A stretch of DNA of 64,000 nucleotides from RGIG995 sp045542115 (lineage in GTDB: Bacteria; Bacillota; Clostridia; Oscillospirales; UBA644), in the NCBI GenBank assembly GCA_045542115.1, contig JAZQKK010000030.1:1-64000 (forward strand). Reading direction: 5' to 3'. The translations under genes and the position numbers were made by a program. This document shows positions 1 to 6,988 of this stretch, in pieces (the first letter of the stretch is position 1; each line of letters begins with the position of its first letter). The notes under the pieces are model-generated. The model ran no database searches, was not told where the DNA came from, and saw only the letters and a list, made by a program, of their open reading frames with translations.

Positions 1-70
1 GTATAGCCAAGCGGTAAGGCACGGGACTTTGACTCCCGCATCGTTGGTTCGAACCCAACTACCCCAGCCA
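1..70 (+). tRNA. tRNA-Gln (TTG), 5' end cut by window
   Basis: Anticodon stem CGGGA/TCCCG encloses the loop CTTTGAC, giving anticodon TTG. The T-arm GTTGG-TTCGAAC-CCAAC is perfect and the 3' end ACCCCA-G-CCA encodes the CCA tail. Only the first few bases of the acceptor stem lie outside the window. It is the first of three tRNAs on this strand. Confidence 0.93.
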
Positions 71-355
71 TACTCGGAGAGTGGGAAATAGTTACCGAGT
101 TTAATATTGATATTTAGATTGTTAATGTAATGAGATTTCTGGCAGAAAGTATTACAAACCACGAAGTAATATGATTAGGTTAGAGATTTCGCACTTATAT
201 CGAGGCAGTTATGGAGAATGACTTGCTCTTGTGAGGGCTGCAGGTTCCTAGGACCAGCGAGGATAGTTGGAGTGGCGACGTTGACCCCTCTCAGAAGTTA
301 AGCGTCAAGTAACAAATAAGTAAAGATTTTGAAGTACTGTTTCGATATATGATGT
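71..355. other. Intergenic stretch without a recognisable gene
   Basis: 285 AT-rich bases between tRNA-Gln and the Thr tRNA. No reading frame with a ribosome binding site is visible. A short segment around 265-305 faintly recalls the conserved 5S rRNA core (AGAAGTTAAGC), but the flanking 5S helices cannot be drawn, so no rRNA gene is called. Confidence 0.5.
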
Positions 356-431
356 GCCGGTGTAGCTCAGTTGGTAGAGCAGCAGATTTGTAATCAGCAG
401 GTCGGGGGTTCAAATCCGTCCACCAGCTCCA
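356..431 (+). tRNA. tRNA-Thr (TGT), aberrant, possible pseudogene
   Basis: The cloverleaf is recognisable (TAGCTCAGTTGGTAGAGC D-arm, loop TTTGTAA, encoded CCA) with anticodon TGT. Three stems each carry a mismatch: acceptor GCCGGTG/CACCAGC (C3:A70), anticodon stem GCAGA/TCAGC (A:A in the middle), and T-stem GGGGG/CCGTC (G:G plus G:T). A normal bacterial tRNA-Thr would read GCTGGTG and GCTGA at these places. It is either decaying or affected by sequence errors; another tRNA-Thr would then be needed elsewhere. Confidence 0.7.
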
Positions 432-457
432 CCTCTTTTTTTCGCTAAATCGAATAT

Positions 458-542
458 GGGCGAGTTCCCGAGTGGCCAAAGGGGGCAGACTGTAAATCTG
501 TTGCATCTTGCTTCGGTGGTCCGAATCCACCCTCGCCCACCA
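458..542 (+). tRNA. tRNA-Tyr (GTA)
   Basis: Class II tRNA with a long variable arm. The acceptor stem GGGCGAG/CTCGCCC is perfect, the anticodon loop CTGTAAA gives GTA, and CCA is encoded. The T-loop reads TCCGAAT, so the nearly universal T at position 55 (pseudouridine) is C. The rest of the fold is intact. A terminator follows at 577. Confidence 0.85.
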
Positions 543-672
543 AGTGTTGCGGTCTAAAAAGATGCTGCACAGAAAAGCCTTGAGAAAACAAGGCTTTTCG
601 CATTTTTTACCTCTATTTTTCAAGTTACAATTTCATAGATGCTAACGACTTACAAGATGGATTCGAACCATC
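541..672. repeat. Direct repeat copy A (tRNA-terminator region)
   Basis: Begins at the last bases of tRNA-Tyr and recurs with scattered substitutions at 2900-3031. Shared blocks include the start (AAGTGTTGCGGTCTAAAAAG), CAAGGCTTTTCGCATTTTTT and AATTTCATAGATGC, and both copies end in a T-arm-like GGATTCGAA. This copy holds an intact terminator hairpin, so it is probably the original. Confidence 0.85.
577..615 (+). terminator. Rho-independent terminator of the tRNA cluster
   Basis: AAAAGCCTTG and CAAGGCTTTT form a perfect 10-bp stem around the loop AGAAAA; CGCATTTTTTAC follows. Confidence 0.8.
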
Positions 673-814
673 AAACCAAAAAATGAAAGAATTTAGCGAA
701 TTTTAATGATCTCTCCTTTTTTGCTTGTTTAATTATAATGCAAGTTAAAAAACATTGAATTATATGTGTGTTTGTGTTAAACTTTTATGGAAAACCGATT
801 TAGGAGATGATTCT

Positions 815-1687
815 TTGATTTATGTTTTTCTGTTTTTAGCCACTGCATTTTCTGCAATGATTACAATTGGTGGCAAACTTTTTAATATTCGCGCAAAGCA
901 GTTGAAAAATGTTTCGCAACTTTACAATTTACTTTGTTCTTTATTTGCTTCGCTATGGTGGTTAATTGTTTGGATTTTTGATTTTTCGTTTGATATAAAG
1001 GTGCTTCCATACAGTTTTTTATACGGAATAGGCTACTGTGCCTTTACCGTCGGAATGTTGGGAGCAATAAAAACAGGACTTACTTCTCTTACTGCCCTTA
1101 TAAAGCAAATGTCACTAGTATGTGTTTCATTTTGGGGGTTTGTTTTTTGGGGCACAAAGGTTACCATTGCAAGCTTAATAGGCATTATTTTTATTTTTGT
1201 ATCCCTTTTCTTTTGTCTTGTTAAAAAAGACGATCCGACAAAAGAAAATCCAAACATGTTAAAGTGGCTTTTTTATTCTCTTTTAATTGCGGTCGGCAAT
1301 GCCGGTTGCTCAATTACACAACGGTATCAGCAAACCGCCTTTAACTACCAACACAAAAATATGTTTATGTTTTTCGGTGTGTTTTTTGCTGCGCTTTTTT
1401 GCCTTGTGCTTGCATTAAAGGAAGATAAACAAGATTGGGAAAAGGCCATTAAAACTGCTTGGTATTTTCCGGCTTTAACGGGTTTTAGTTCGGTTTTTAG
1501 CAATTTCTTTATTCTATTGATGATTAAATTTCAAATGTCACCAGTTATTATTTATCCTACGATTGCGGTTGGCGGACTTATGTTTACTATAATAATTTCA
1601 CTTATTTTCTTTAGAGAAAAGCTACGCCCATTGCAATGGTGTGGAATTATTATCGGCTCGGTTGCACTAGTGTTTCTTAATCTTTAA
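815..1687 (+). CDS. DMT/EamA-type multi-pass permease
   Basis: A 290-residue protein that is almost wholly hydrophobic, with about nine or ten membrane helices and short polar loops, as in drug/metabolite transporter (DMT, EamA-like) permeases. The last helices carry the typical PTIAVGG and FFREKL...GIIIGSVAL pattern. I place the start at TTG 815, eight bases after AGGAG at 802-806; an ATG at 755 in the same frame lacks a ribosome binding site and would add a non-membrane N-terminus. The substrate cannot be inferred. It lies in an AT-rich segment between two copies of a tRNA-terminator repeat, alone on its transcript, and its codon use is clearly richer in A/T than genes after 5 kb, which suggests acquisition. 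Confidence 0.75.
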   Translation: MIYVFLFLATAFSAMITIGGKLFNIRAKQLKNVSQLYNLLCSLFASLWWLIVWIFDFSFDIKVLPYSFLYGIGYCAFTVGMLGAIKTGLTSLTALIKQMSLVCVSFWGFVFWGTKVTIASLIGIIFIFVSLFFCLVKKDDPTKENPNMLKWLFYSLLIAVGNAGCSITQRYQQTAFNYQHKNMFMFFGVFFAALFCLVLALKEDKQDWEKAIKTAWYFPALTGFSSVFSNFFILLMIKFQMSPVIIYPTIAVGGLMFTIIISLIFFREKLRPLQWCGIIIGSVALVFLNL

Positions 1688-1809
1688 AAAACATATTTTT
1701 AAAGAGAATACGTATTTAATATTAATACCGAAACTGAACTTTTATAGCTAATGATTATTATAAAAACCAACTTTAAGTTGGCATCTAAAAGGTTCGTAAC
1801 AGCCAAAAA

Positions 1810-1836
1810 TCCTCGTTCGTAAGAACGGGGTTTTTA
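1810..1836 (+). terminator. Terminator after the DMT permease
   Basis: CCTCGTTC (1811-1818) pairs with GAACGGGG (1823-1830) around GTAA, followed by five T. It lies just after a 30-base stretch (about 1778-1806, containing GGTTCGTAACAGCCAA) that recurs at 2874-2902. Confidence 0.7.
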
Positions 1837-1840
1837 CTTA

Positions 1841-1985
1841 TTCACCATTCCCTCTTCACTCTTCACTTATTCTTTAAATACTCGGATTTTTGGAAAGTAA
1901 GAAGTAATGGTGAACAGTGAAGAAGTAGAATCCGCCCACGGCGGAGTATCATTAAAATCTCCGTCAAGGTGGATTTGAACGACCG
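1841..1985. mobile_element. MITE-like non-coding inverted-repeat element
   Basis: Within the 417-base gap between two genes. TTCACCATT (1841-1849) is mirrored by AATGGTGAA (1906-1914), and the intervening text is the TTCACT-rich simple pattern often seen in small Clostridial intergenic repeats. A second nested inverted pair follows, AATCCGCC (1929-1936) with GGTGGATT (1978-1985). No transposase frame is present. The family is inferred from pattern only. Confidence 0.45.
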
Positions 1986-2104
1986 AAACCAAGATACATA
2001 TTGTTTTATGCTATAATCATCACAAACTGTATATTGTATACCAAAATGAAGTTTAAGTTACAATAGTTACAAATAAAGTGAAATTTTAGGAGTGGATTTG
2101 CGTT

Positions 2105-2830
2105 ATGAACTTTATTGAAAGTGAATGGAATGGATTTAAACGGCTCGATTTTGAGTTTAAAAACAAAAACGCCATATTAGTGTGTCCTAACATTCCTACG
2201 CAAGATAAAAAATGGCTATACAAAACTGAATACTTTGGTGCATTTCCAAGCTTTGAAATTGAAATGCTGAATAGGGGATATTATTTGGCCCACCTCTCAA
2301 ACAAGAGTCGTTTATGTCCTGAAGAAGACACAGATATGCGTCCGCAATTTTGTGAGTTTTTACAATCCGAATTCGGACTGAATAAAAAATGCTTACCTGT
2401 AGGTATGAGCTGTGGCGGTATGCAAGCAGTGTATTTTGCAGCCAAATATCCGCAGTATGTGGCGGCGCTTTATCTTGACGCTCCTGTACTTAATCTGCTA
2501 AGCTGGCCTTTAGGCTTAGGCGAAAGCAAATGTGCTTCCCCTGATGAATTTGAAAAAAATATCGGTATCTCCGTTTCCAATATGATAAATTATAGGAATC
2601 ATCCCATCGACTGCAAAGAAGTTCTTTTAAAGTCAGGAATTCCGATATTTTTGGTTTGTGGCGATTCTGATATTGTAGTTCCGTATAATGAGAACGGGAA
2701 GATCTTATCGGATTATTTTAAAGCTAATAATGGTAATTTAACCGAAATACTCAAGCCACACTGCGACCACCATCCTCACGGACTGGAAGACAATACTCCT
2801 TTATTTGAATTCGTAAAAAAATATTACTAA
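2105..2830 (+). CDS. Alpha/beta hydrolase family protein
   Basis: 241 residues with an alpha/beta-hydrolase layout. The nucleophile elbow G-M-S-C-G-G places the catalytic serine at Ser102, an acid is offered by the CGDSDIVVPY strand (Asp187 or Asp189), and a histidine by HCDHHPHG near the C-terminus (about His222-225). No signal peptide, so probably cytoplasmic. It resembles small serine esterases or prolyl-oligopeptidase-like hydrolases; the substrate is unknown. AGGAG lies 12 bases before the ATG. It stands alone between the MITE-like element and repeat copy B, in the same AT-rich style as the permease before it, and may have arrived with it. Confidence 0.8.
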   Translation: MNFIESEWNGFKRLDFEFKNKNAILVCPNIPTQDKKWLYKTEYFGAFPSFEIEMLNRGYYLAHLSNKSRLCPEEDTDMRPQFCEFLQSEFGLNKKCLPVGMSCGGMQAVYFAAKYPQYVAALYLDAPVLNLLSWPLGLGESKCASPDEFEKNIGISVSNMINYRNHPIDCKEVLLKSGIPIFLVCGDSDIVVPYNENGKILSDYFKANNGNLTEILKPHCDHHPHGLEDNTPLFEFVKKYY

Positions 2831-2899
2831 AATCTATTTTGTTGCTGTTGCCAAAAAGAAAGGTGGCAGTAACTTGGCATCATAACGGTTCGTAACAGC

Positions 2900-3031
2900 C
2901 AAGTGTTGCGGTCTAAAAAGATGACGCACAGAAAAGACTCGAGAAATCAAGGCTTTTCGCATTTTTTACCCCTATTTTCAAGTTGCAATTTCATAGATGC
3001 CAACGACCTGCAAGGTGGATTCGAATCACCG
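2900..3031. repeat. Direct repeat copy B, degenerate
   Basis: Diverged duplicate of 541-672. The terminator stem is damaged here (AAAAGACTCG opposite CAAGGCTTTT) and no tRNA precedes it. The 26 bases before it (GGCATC...GGTTCGTAACAGCC) also occur at about 1783-1804. The gap 2831-3183 contains no gene besides this repeat. Confidence 0.8.
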
Positions 3032-3183
3032 AAGTAAAAATAATGGTCAGATTTAGTGATTTTTTTGAAGATTGGCAAAAGAGCAAATTTAACAGAAATG
3101 TAAAATCTTAATTTCTCTATATAAATTCTTAACAAAATGTGATATAATTAGTTCAATAAAACTGAATTTAATGGAGATATATT

Positions 3184-3960
3184 ATGGGAAGTATTCTGAT
3201 AAAAATACTTGTGTGCTTTATTGCGGGAGCCGGCGCAGGTATTGGAACGGGATTTGCCGGTATGAGTGCTGCCGCGGTTATAGGGCCTATGCTAATAACC
3301 TTTTTGGGCGTTCCTGCCTATGATGCGGTCGGAATAGGACTTATTAGCGACGTTTTAGCAAGCTTGGTCAGTGCATATACCTATAAGAAAAGCGGAAATT
3401 TAGATATTAAAAACAGCTTGCCGTTGCTCGTGAGCGTTCTTATCGTAACCGCGATCGGAAGCTTTGTGGCAAGTTTTTTGCCCGAACAAGCTATGAGCGG
3501 TACTATGCAGGTAGCACTTATTATTATTGGATTGCGATTTATATTAAAGCCTGTCAACAAAACGAGGGAGCAATTAGAAGCTGTTTCTCCCAAAAGCAGA
3601 TTGATCAAGGCAATCGTCGGCGGCATATTCGTTGGATTTATCTGCGGTTTTGCCGGAGCCGGCGGTGGAATGATGCTTCTGCTTGTCCTTACCTCCTTTC
3701 TCGGTTATCCTATGCACTTGGCAGTTGGTACAAGCGTATTTATTATGGCGTTTACGGCTCTTACAGGAGGTATCAGCCATTTTATGATTGGCGGACTACC
3801 CGACATTCTGTGTCTCGTCCTGTGCGTTGTGTTTACTCTGCTTTGGGCAAGAATTGCCGCAATGATCGCCAACAAATCTAACGCAAAAACACTAAACCGA
3901 GTGGTCGGTGTTGTTATGATTGTCACGAGCATCGTGATCTTGGTGGTGAATTACCTTTAA
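3184..3960 (+). CDS. TauE/SafE family membrane permease
   Basis: 258 residues, about eight membrane helices arranged as two similar halves. Each half carries the glycine-rich family motif: GAGAGIGTGFAGMSAAAVIGP at the N-terminus and FICGFAGAGGGMMLLLVLT in the middle. TauE/SafE (DUF81) proteins move small organic or sulfur-containing anions such as sulfite, sulfoacetate or taurine products across the cytoplasmic membrane; the substrate here is not deducible. GGAG stands before the ATG, and a TATAAT at 3143-3148 may be its -10 box, though no good -35 box is seen. Monocistronic. Confidence 0.85.
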   Translation: MGSILIKILVCFIAGAGAGIGTGFAGMSAAAVIGPMLITFLGVPAYDAVGIGLISDVLASLVSAYTYKKSGNLDIKNSLPLLVSVLIVTAIGSFVASFLPEQAMSGTMQVALIIIGLRFILKPVNKTREQLEAVSPKSRLIKAIVGGIFVGFICGFAGAGGGMMLLLVLTSFLGYPMHLAVGTSVFIMAFTALTGGISHFMIGGLPDILCLVLCVVFTLLWARIAAMIANKSNAKTLNRVVGVVMIVTSIVILVVNYL

Positions 3961-4010
3961 TATTGTCAAATAAACTAATAAAAAATCGTTATAAAGAAAA
4001 CTGCCACCGG

Positions 4011-4089
4011 GTAGTGAAATGCAAAGAGCATTCGTTTACACGTCGTTAGGTCTTTGAAGACGTGTATGCGGATGCTTTTTTTAGGAGGG
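4011..4089 (+). promoter_or_regulatory. Structured leader/attenuator before pnuC
   Basis: AGCATTCG (4027-4034) pairs with CGGATGCT (4069-4076) and TACACGTC (4037-4044) with GACGTGTA (4059-4066), giving a long hairpin ended by seven T (4076-4082) and placed directly before the AGGAGG of the next gene. The bases AATGC (4018-4022) can instead pair with GCATT (4028-4032), which would break the base of that hairpin. This is the logic of a transcription attenuator or riboswitch. I could not assign it to a known riboswitch class. Confidence 0.55.
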
Positions 4090-4095
4090 TTTGAG

Positions 4096-4776
4096 TTGAA
4101 AAAGTATTTTTCAAACGGAGAAATTGTACTATGGTGTTCTTCGGTAGCACTTATCGTTCTGTCGTTTTGTATTTTTGACCGGGAAAACTATTTGACGTTG
4201 GTCGCTTCTTTGATTGGGGTAACGTCCCTTATTTTTAATGCAAAAGGCAATCCCTTTGGTCAGGTTCTGATGGTCGTTTTCAGTCTGTTGTATGGAATGA
4301 TCTCTTTTACGTTTGCATATTACGGTGAAATGATTACGTATCTCGGGATGACGATGCCGATGGCGATTTTTGCTTTGATATCCTGGTTAAGAAATCCTTA
4401 TAACGGGAACCGGGCCGAAGTCAAGGTGAACAGTATCAGCAAAATCGAAATGGCGTTTATGTGGGGTTGTGCCGTCGTTGTTACCCTTTTGTTTTATTTT
4501 ATATTGGCCTATTTTAATACCGCAAACCTTGTCCCAAGCACCTTGTCAGTTACCACCAGTTTTATCGCCGTATATCTCACGTTTCGAAGAAGTCACTTGT
4601 TTGCTTTGGCCTATGCTTCCAATGACGTTGTGTTGATTGTGTTGTGGATAATGGCGAGTGTGTCCGATGTGCGGTATCTTTCCGTGGTGGTATGCTTTAT
4701 CGCTTTTTTGGTCAATGACATATACGGTTATATCAGTTGGCAGAAAATGAAGTTCCGTCAGAGCAAAAATATATAA
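4096..4776 (+). CDS. pnuC: PnuC-like nicotinamide riboside/vitamin transporter
   Basis: 226 residues with about seven membrane helices. The pattern GKGNPFGQ-like (here AKGNPFGQVLMVVFSLLYG), the conserved W in LISWLRNP, and the C-terminal VNDIYGYISWQKM match the PnuC family of facilitators, most members of which import nicotinamide riboside for NAD synthesis and some of which import thiamine or riboflavin. The start is TTG 4096, seven bases after AGGAGGG at 4083-4089; the ATG at 4054 lies inside the leader hairpin and is not used. Expression is probably set by the attenuator-like leader just upstream. No NadR/NrtR-type kinase gene is adjacent, so the substrate is inferred from the family only. 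Confidence 0.85.
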   Translation: MKKYFSNGEIVLWCSSVALIVLSFCIFDRENYLTLVASLIGVTSLIFNAKGNPFGQVLMVVFSLLYGMISFTFAYYGEMITYLGMTMPMAIFALISWLRNPYNGNRAEVKVNSISKIEMAFMWGCAVVVTLLFYFILAYFNTANLVPSTLSVTTSFIAVYLTFRRSHLFALAYASNDVVLIVLWIMASVSDVRYLSVVVCFIAFLVNDIYGYISWQKMKFRQSKNI

Positions 4777-4794
4777 TTAAATTCCGAGTTGCGG

Positions 4795-4823
4795 TTGACT
4801 TTGCCGTCATTTTTTGTTATAAT
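4795..4823 (+). promoter_or_regulatory. Promoter of rsmE operon
   Basis: TTGACT (4795-4800), 17-base spacer, TATAAT (4818-4823), preceded by TGT. Confidence 0.85.
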
Positions 4824-4844
4824 AAATCAAAAGGACGTGAGTGT

Positions 4845-5594
4845 ATGCATAATTTTTTTGTCGACGCTTCTCAAAAACAGGAGAATCGCTATTTTATTTC
4901 AGGAATGGATTGTAACCATATCGTCAACGTGTTGCGGATGGATGTGGGTGATACGTTTCTTGTGAGTTTGGAAGGAAAAAGCGATTTGTGTGAATTGGAA
5001 CGTATTGATAATATGACGGTCATCGCTCGCGTTTTGGAGGAGAATTATCAGAACACCGAACTTCCTTTGAAGATTTATTTGTTCCAGGGTCTTCCCAAGG
5101 CAGACAAAATGGAATTTATTATTCAGAAGGCGGTGGAACTGGGGGTCTATGCCATTGTGCCCACGGAGATGAGTCGATGTATCGTAAAACTGGACGATAA
5201 GAAAAAGCAGTCGAAGGTTGCCCGTTGGCAAGCCATTTCCGAAAGTGCGGCAAAACAGAGTAAGCGAAATTATGTCCCGCAAGTTTGCGATGTGGTATCG
5301 TATAAACAAGCCTTGCAGATGGCAAAAGAATTGGACTTTTTGATGGTTCCCTATGAAAATAAAGACGGAATGGCTGCAACCGAACGGGCGCTTAAAAAAT
5401 TGCAAAATTGCAACTCTGTCGGAATTTTTATCGGAGCGGAAGGCGGATTTGAAGATGCGGAGATCGATCTTGCCAAAGAATTCGGCGGACAGACAGTTTC
5501 TCTGGGAAAACGTATTTTGCGGACGGAAACGGCGGCGATTGCCAGTGTTGCACTGTGTATGCTGAATGCCGAGATGAATACGAAGGAAGAATGA
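4845..5594 (+). CDS. rsmE: 16S rRNA (uracil-1498-N3)-methyltransferase
   Basis: 249 residues, the usual RsmE length. The N-terminal part (MHNFFVDAS...HIVNVLRMDVGD) is the PUA-like RNA-binding domain, and the C-terminal SPOUT domain shows GIFIGAEGGFEDAEI and LGKRILRTETAAI, which form the S-adenosylmethionine-binding knot. The enzyme methylates U1498 of 16S rRNA in the small ribosomal subunit. The start at ATG 4845 follows AAGGACGTGAG; an upstream in-frame ATG at 4737 overlaps pnuC and is upstream of the promoter. The next gene begins one base after its stop, so the two rRNA methylases are co-transcribed. Confidence 0.93.
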   Translation: MHNFFVDASQKQENRYFISGMDCNHIVNVLRMDVGDTFLVSLEGKSDLCELERIDNMTVIARVLEENYQNTELPLKIYLFQGLPKADKMEFIIQKAVELGVYAIVPTEMSRCIVKLDDKKKQSKVARWQAISESAAKQSKRNYVPQVCDVVSYKQALQMAKELDFLMVPYENKDGMAATERALKKLQNCNSVGIFIGAEGGFEDAEIDLAKEFGGQTVSLGKRILRTETAAIASVALCMLNAEMNTKEE

Positions 5595-5595
5595 A

Positions 5596-6951
5596 ATGAA
5601 ACAATTACCAGCGGAATACGTTGCAAGAATGAAGGTTCTTTTGGGGGACCGATACGCTGATTATGAGCGGGCGCTGACGGAACCGCCCGTGAAAGCCTTT
5701 CGGGTCAATCTGGAAAAAATTTCAATGGAAGCCTTTGAAAAATTAAACATCTTTTCTGCGGAAAAGATTCCTTACGTGGAGAATGGGTTTTATTTGAATT
5801 ACGAAAAGGTGGGCAACCACCCTTATCATCACGCCGGTATGATTTACGTTCAGGAGCCCGCAGCGATGGCTCCCGCGGAATGTATTGATATCTCACCGGA
5901 TTGGACGGTTCTGGATATGTGTGCCGCTCCCGGCGGAAAAAGTACGCAGATCAAAAACAGGCTGGGGGAAAACGGGGTTTTGGTTTCCAACGAAATCATC
6001 CCCTCCCGGTGCAAAATTTTGACGGGAAACGTGGAACGGTTGGGACTTTCCAATACGGTGACCACCTGTATGGATACGGAAAAACTTGCCAAAACCTTTC
6101 CCGATACCTTTGATTTGATTATGGTGGACGCTCCTTGCTCCGGAGAAGGAATGTTCCGAAAAGAGGAAATTGCCATCGCCGAGTGGAGCCCGGAAAACGT
6201 TAAAAAATGTGCAAAAAGGCAACTTGAAATTCTGGAAAATGCTGTAAAATGCTTAAAAAGCGGTGGGCGTATCATTTATGCTACGTGTACCTTTTCGTTG
6301 GACGAAAACGAAAAAGTGATTGATTCTTTTTTGCAGAATCACTCCGATTTTGAACTTGTTCCGGTCAAAGAATCGGTGCGGGATCATACCTCGGAGGGGA
6401 TTTACTTTGACGGGTGCCATTGTGAAACTATTCGCTTTGCGCGGCGGTTTTACCCCCACGAATTCCGGGGGGAAGGGCAGTTTATGGCAGTGCTTCGTCA
6501 CACCGGCCGGCCCGAATCTCGGATAACAAAAATACTGAAAAAACCTTTAAAAACCGAGGATGCGATCCTTCGCTTTTTGGATGATACTTTGCTGGATTAC
6601 AAAAAGGAAAACGTGCGGCTTTATCACGGTAATCCCGTTTATTTTACGCCGGATTTCGAAGTGAAAGACGGTGCCGCTTTTTCCTGTGGAATCACCATCG
6701 GAGAAGTTCGGAAAAATTATATTCAGCCCCATCATCAGTTCTTTATGGGAATGGGAAAGCATTTTAAGCGAAAAATAGAACTTCCCCTCGGAAGCGAACA
6801 ACTTCAAAAATATCTCCACGGCGAGTCTTTCCCCTGGGATTGTCCCAACGGATGGGCGGTCGTTACGGTGGAAGGTTGCTCCTTAGGGGGCGTGAAGGTT
6901 GTGGACGGTGTTGCCAAGAACCATTATCCCAAAGGGTTGCGAACCCTGTAA
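5596..6951 (+). CDS. rsmF: RsmF/NSUN-type RNA (cytosine-C5)-methyltransferase
   Basis: 451 residues. Rossmann methyltransferase motif I DMCAAPGGKS is at about 108-116, the motif IV PCSGEGMF cysteine at Cys181 and the motif VI ATCTFS cysteine at Cys231; these two cysteines are the resolving and nucleophilic residues of m5C methylases. The C-terminal third (from about 320) matches the RsmF/YebU-type extension with a PUA-like end (NHYPKGLRTL). Family members methylate cytosine in 16S rRNA; the exact position is not shown by sequence. It sits one base after rsmE and 37 bases before mtlD. Confidence 0.88.
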   Translation: MKQLPAEYVARMKVLLGDRYADYERALTEPPVKAFRVNLEKISMEAFEKLNIFSAEKIPYVENGFYLNYEKVGNHPYHHAGMIYVQEPAAMAPAECIDISPDWTVLDMCAAPGGKSTQIKNRLGENGVLVSNEIIPSRCKILTGNVERLGLSNTVTTCMDTEKLAKTFPDTFDLIMVDAPCSGEGMFRKEEIAIAEWSPENVKKCAKRQLEILENAVKCLKSGGRIIYATCTFSLDENEKVIDSFLQNHSDFELVPVKESVRDHTSEGIYFDGCHCETIRFARRFYPHEFRGEGQFMAVLRHTGRPESRITKILKKPLKTEDAILRFLDDTLLDYKKENVRLYHGNPVYFTPDFEVKDGAAFSCGITIGEVRKNYIQPHHQFFMGMGKHFKRKIELPLGSEQLQKYLHGESFPWDCPNGWAVVTVEGCSLGGVKVVDGVAKNHYPKGLRTL

Positions 6952-6988
6952 CCCGGAATAAAACAGAAAAATTCAGAGGGTGATCGAT

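Noticed and set aside
262..305. Possible 5S rRNA fragment (AGAAGTTAAGC core)
   Set aside because: Only the short core matches; the flanking helices I and III of 5S rRNA cannot be formed. Not enough to call a gene or pseudogene.
291..623. 110-residue reading frame on the reverse strand
   Set aside because: It runs antisense through two tRNA genes and their terminator; its sequence is the translation of tRNA text, a common false gene.
2947..3135. Reverse-strand frame in repeat copy B
   Set aside because: Same false frame as in copy A, and no ribosome binding site or function.
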